From contig CAMBUC010000151.1 in assembly GCA_945871045.1 (NCBI GenBank), positions 1 through 5,586 on the forward strand: a stretch of 5,586 bases of DNA, written 5' to 3'. Origin of the DNA: an uncultured bacterium. GTDB lineage: Bacteria > Bacillota > Clostridia > Lachnospirales > Lachnospiraceae. Position numbers and translations under genes: made by a program. Below the pieces are notes generated by a model. The model did no database searches, was not told the DNA's origin, and saw nothing but the letters and a program-made list of their open reading frames with translations. Below are positions 4,959 through 5,586 of the stretch, piece after piece (the first letter of the stretch is position 1; each line of letters begins with the position of its first letter).

Positions 4959-4976
4959 AAAAACGATGGATTTTTT
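4935..4976 (+). terminator. Intrinsic terminator inside the mgtE leader (attenuator)
   Basis: TCCATCGTT (4935-4943) pairs perfectly with AACGATGGA (4962-4970) around an 18-base loop, followed directly by TTTTTT (4971-4976). It sits about 50 bases before the mgtE start and downstream of the only promoter I see for mgtE, so it would either end a short leader transcript or act as a switchable attenuator. A second T-run follows at about 4983-4988 without its own stem. Confidence 0.82.
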
Positions 4977-5026
4977 ATGCCCTTTTTTCAAATGATACTT
5001 ATTGAAGAAAGGAGACATAGACCGAA

Positions 5027-5586
5027 ATGGAAGAAGAATTATTAATCCCTGAACGCCCGGATTATGAGGCGGAATTATTACAGATTTTGGAATCGGATGC
5101 GAAGCCTTCAAAGCTGCGCGAACAATTGGATGATTATCATGAAAATGATATTGCATCGTTATTGCAGCGTTTGGATAAGGATGAAAGAAAGCGTCTGTTT
5201 ATGATCTTATCAGCAGAACGTATCTCTGAGGTATTCTCTTATGTCGAAGAGGATGAGGTCAAGGATTATCTGCAGGAGATCAGCCCGGAAAAAGTGACTG
5301 AGATCATGTCTGAAATGGATGCGGATGAGATCAGTGACATTTTGGATGAGTTAGAGGACGATGAGCGCGAACAGGTTGTATCCCTGTTGGATATTGATAC
5401 GAAAAAAGATGTACAGCGTATTTCGTCCTATGAAGAGGATGAGATTGGTAGTTATATGTCTACCAATTATATTCTGATCAGTCGCGATCTGACCATCAAG
5501 GAAGCAATGAAATCTCTTGTAGAGCAGGCGGCAGACCATGATAATATCTCTACCATGTATGTGGTAAACAAAAACGGTACGTTTTA
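5027..5586 (+). CDS. mgtE: Magnesium transporter MgtE, N-terminal part (3' end outside window)
   Basis: 186 codons from ATG 5027 to the right edge. MgtE is an inner-membrane Mg2+ channel/transporter in which a cytosolic N domain and a CBS-domain pair sense intracellular Mg2+ and close the pore when it is high. Residues about 35-125 are the acidic, all-helical MgtE N domain, with the typical tandem helical repeats (DIASLLQRLDKDERKRLF, then EVFSYVEEDEVKDYL, then VTEIMSEMDADEISDILDEL). Residues from about 135 enter the first CBS domain: SYEEDEIGSYMSTNYI followed by LTIKEAMKSL and MYVVNKNGTF. The transmembrane domain and second CBS domain would follow outside the window. The ribosome binding site is AAAGGAG (5008-5014), about 12 bases before the ATG, a rather long spacing. 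Regulation probably occurs in the leader at 4775-5026. The abundance of Asp and Glu in the N domain fits Mg2+ sensing. Confidence 0.92.
   Translation, partial: MEEELLIPERPDYEAELLQILESDAKPSKLREQLDDYHENDIASLLQRLDKDERKRLFMILSAERISEVFSYVEEDEVKDYLQEISPEKVTEIMSEMDADEISDILDELEDDEREQVVSLLDIDTKKDVQRISSYEEDEIGSYMSTNYILISRDLTIKEAMKSLVEQAADHDNISTMYVVNKNGTF

Larger units (their letters stand above)
4694..5026. other. Structured intergenic leader between the calpain-like gene and mgtE
   Basis: This 333-base stretch contains a hairpin after the calpain gene, a sigma-A-like promoter, a 47-codon ORF, a 100-base imperfect hairpin, an intrinsic terminator, and finally the mgtE ribosome binding site (AAAGGAG, 5008-5014). 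I looked for the M-box consensus (the conserved GUUAGGUGAGGCUCC stretch) that controls many Firmicute mgtE genes and do not see it. Confidence 0.75.

Noticed and set aside
4775..5026. M-box riboswitch in front of mgtE, expected from family knowledge.
   Set aside because: The conserved GUUAGGUGAGGCUCC-like segment and the three-helix arrangement are not visible. An Infernal scan would settle it.

Overview
The window looks like chromosomal DNA of a low-to-mid GC Clostridia bacterium, most likely Lachnospiraceae (the Roseburia/Blautia/Eubacterium group). Pointers are the codon use, strong AGGAGG-type ribosome binding sites, consensus sigma-A promoters, a tRNA gene without encoded CCA, and long palindromic intergenic repeats. 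The species cannot be fixed from this sequence alone.

Layout, left to right, + strand unless stated. (1) The 3' end of purB (adenylosuccinate lyase) to 233. (2) An intergenic block (234-456) holding two copies, 94 bases apart, of a long imperfect palindrome. (3) A 269-residue lytic transglycosylase with an SLT domain and no visible signal peptide (457-1266). (4) A convergent tRNA-Thr(GGT) on the minus strand (1389-1461), with its terminator at 1350-1379 and a near-consensus promoter at 1496-1524. (5) A probable two-gene operon: a GNAT-fold acetyltransferase (1570-2427), then 19 bases later a 748-residue protein (2447-4693) whose C-terminal third carries the Cys-His-Asn signature of the calpain family (peptidase family C2). 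(6) A 333-base leader (4694-5026) with a hairpin, a promoter, a 47-codon ORF, a 100-base imperfect hairpin and an intrinsic terminator that competes with it. (7) The 5' part of mgtE, a Mg2+ transporter/channel, running off the right edge.

The housekeeping genes (purB, tRNA-Thr, mgtE) frame an accessory-looking acetyltransferase-calpain pair. This pair is the best candidate for an undescribed system: a predicted intracellular cysteine protease with a long Gln-rich and helical N-terminal region, made together with an acetyltransferase. Its substrate, activation and physiological role cannot be read from the sequence.

The second notable feature is the mgtE leader. There, an upstream segment pairs with the 5' arm of a terminator at 11 of 12 positions, the layout expected for transcription attenuation, and I see no M-box riboswitch consensus. 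The tRNA and acetyltransferase promoters face opposite ways with overlapping -10 boxes, so the two transcription units probably exclude each other locally.
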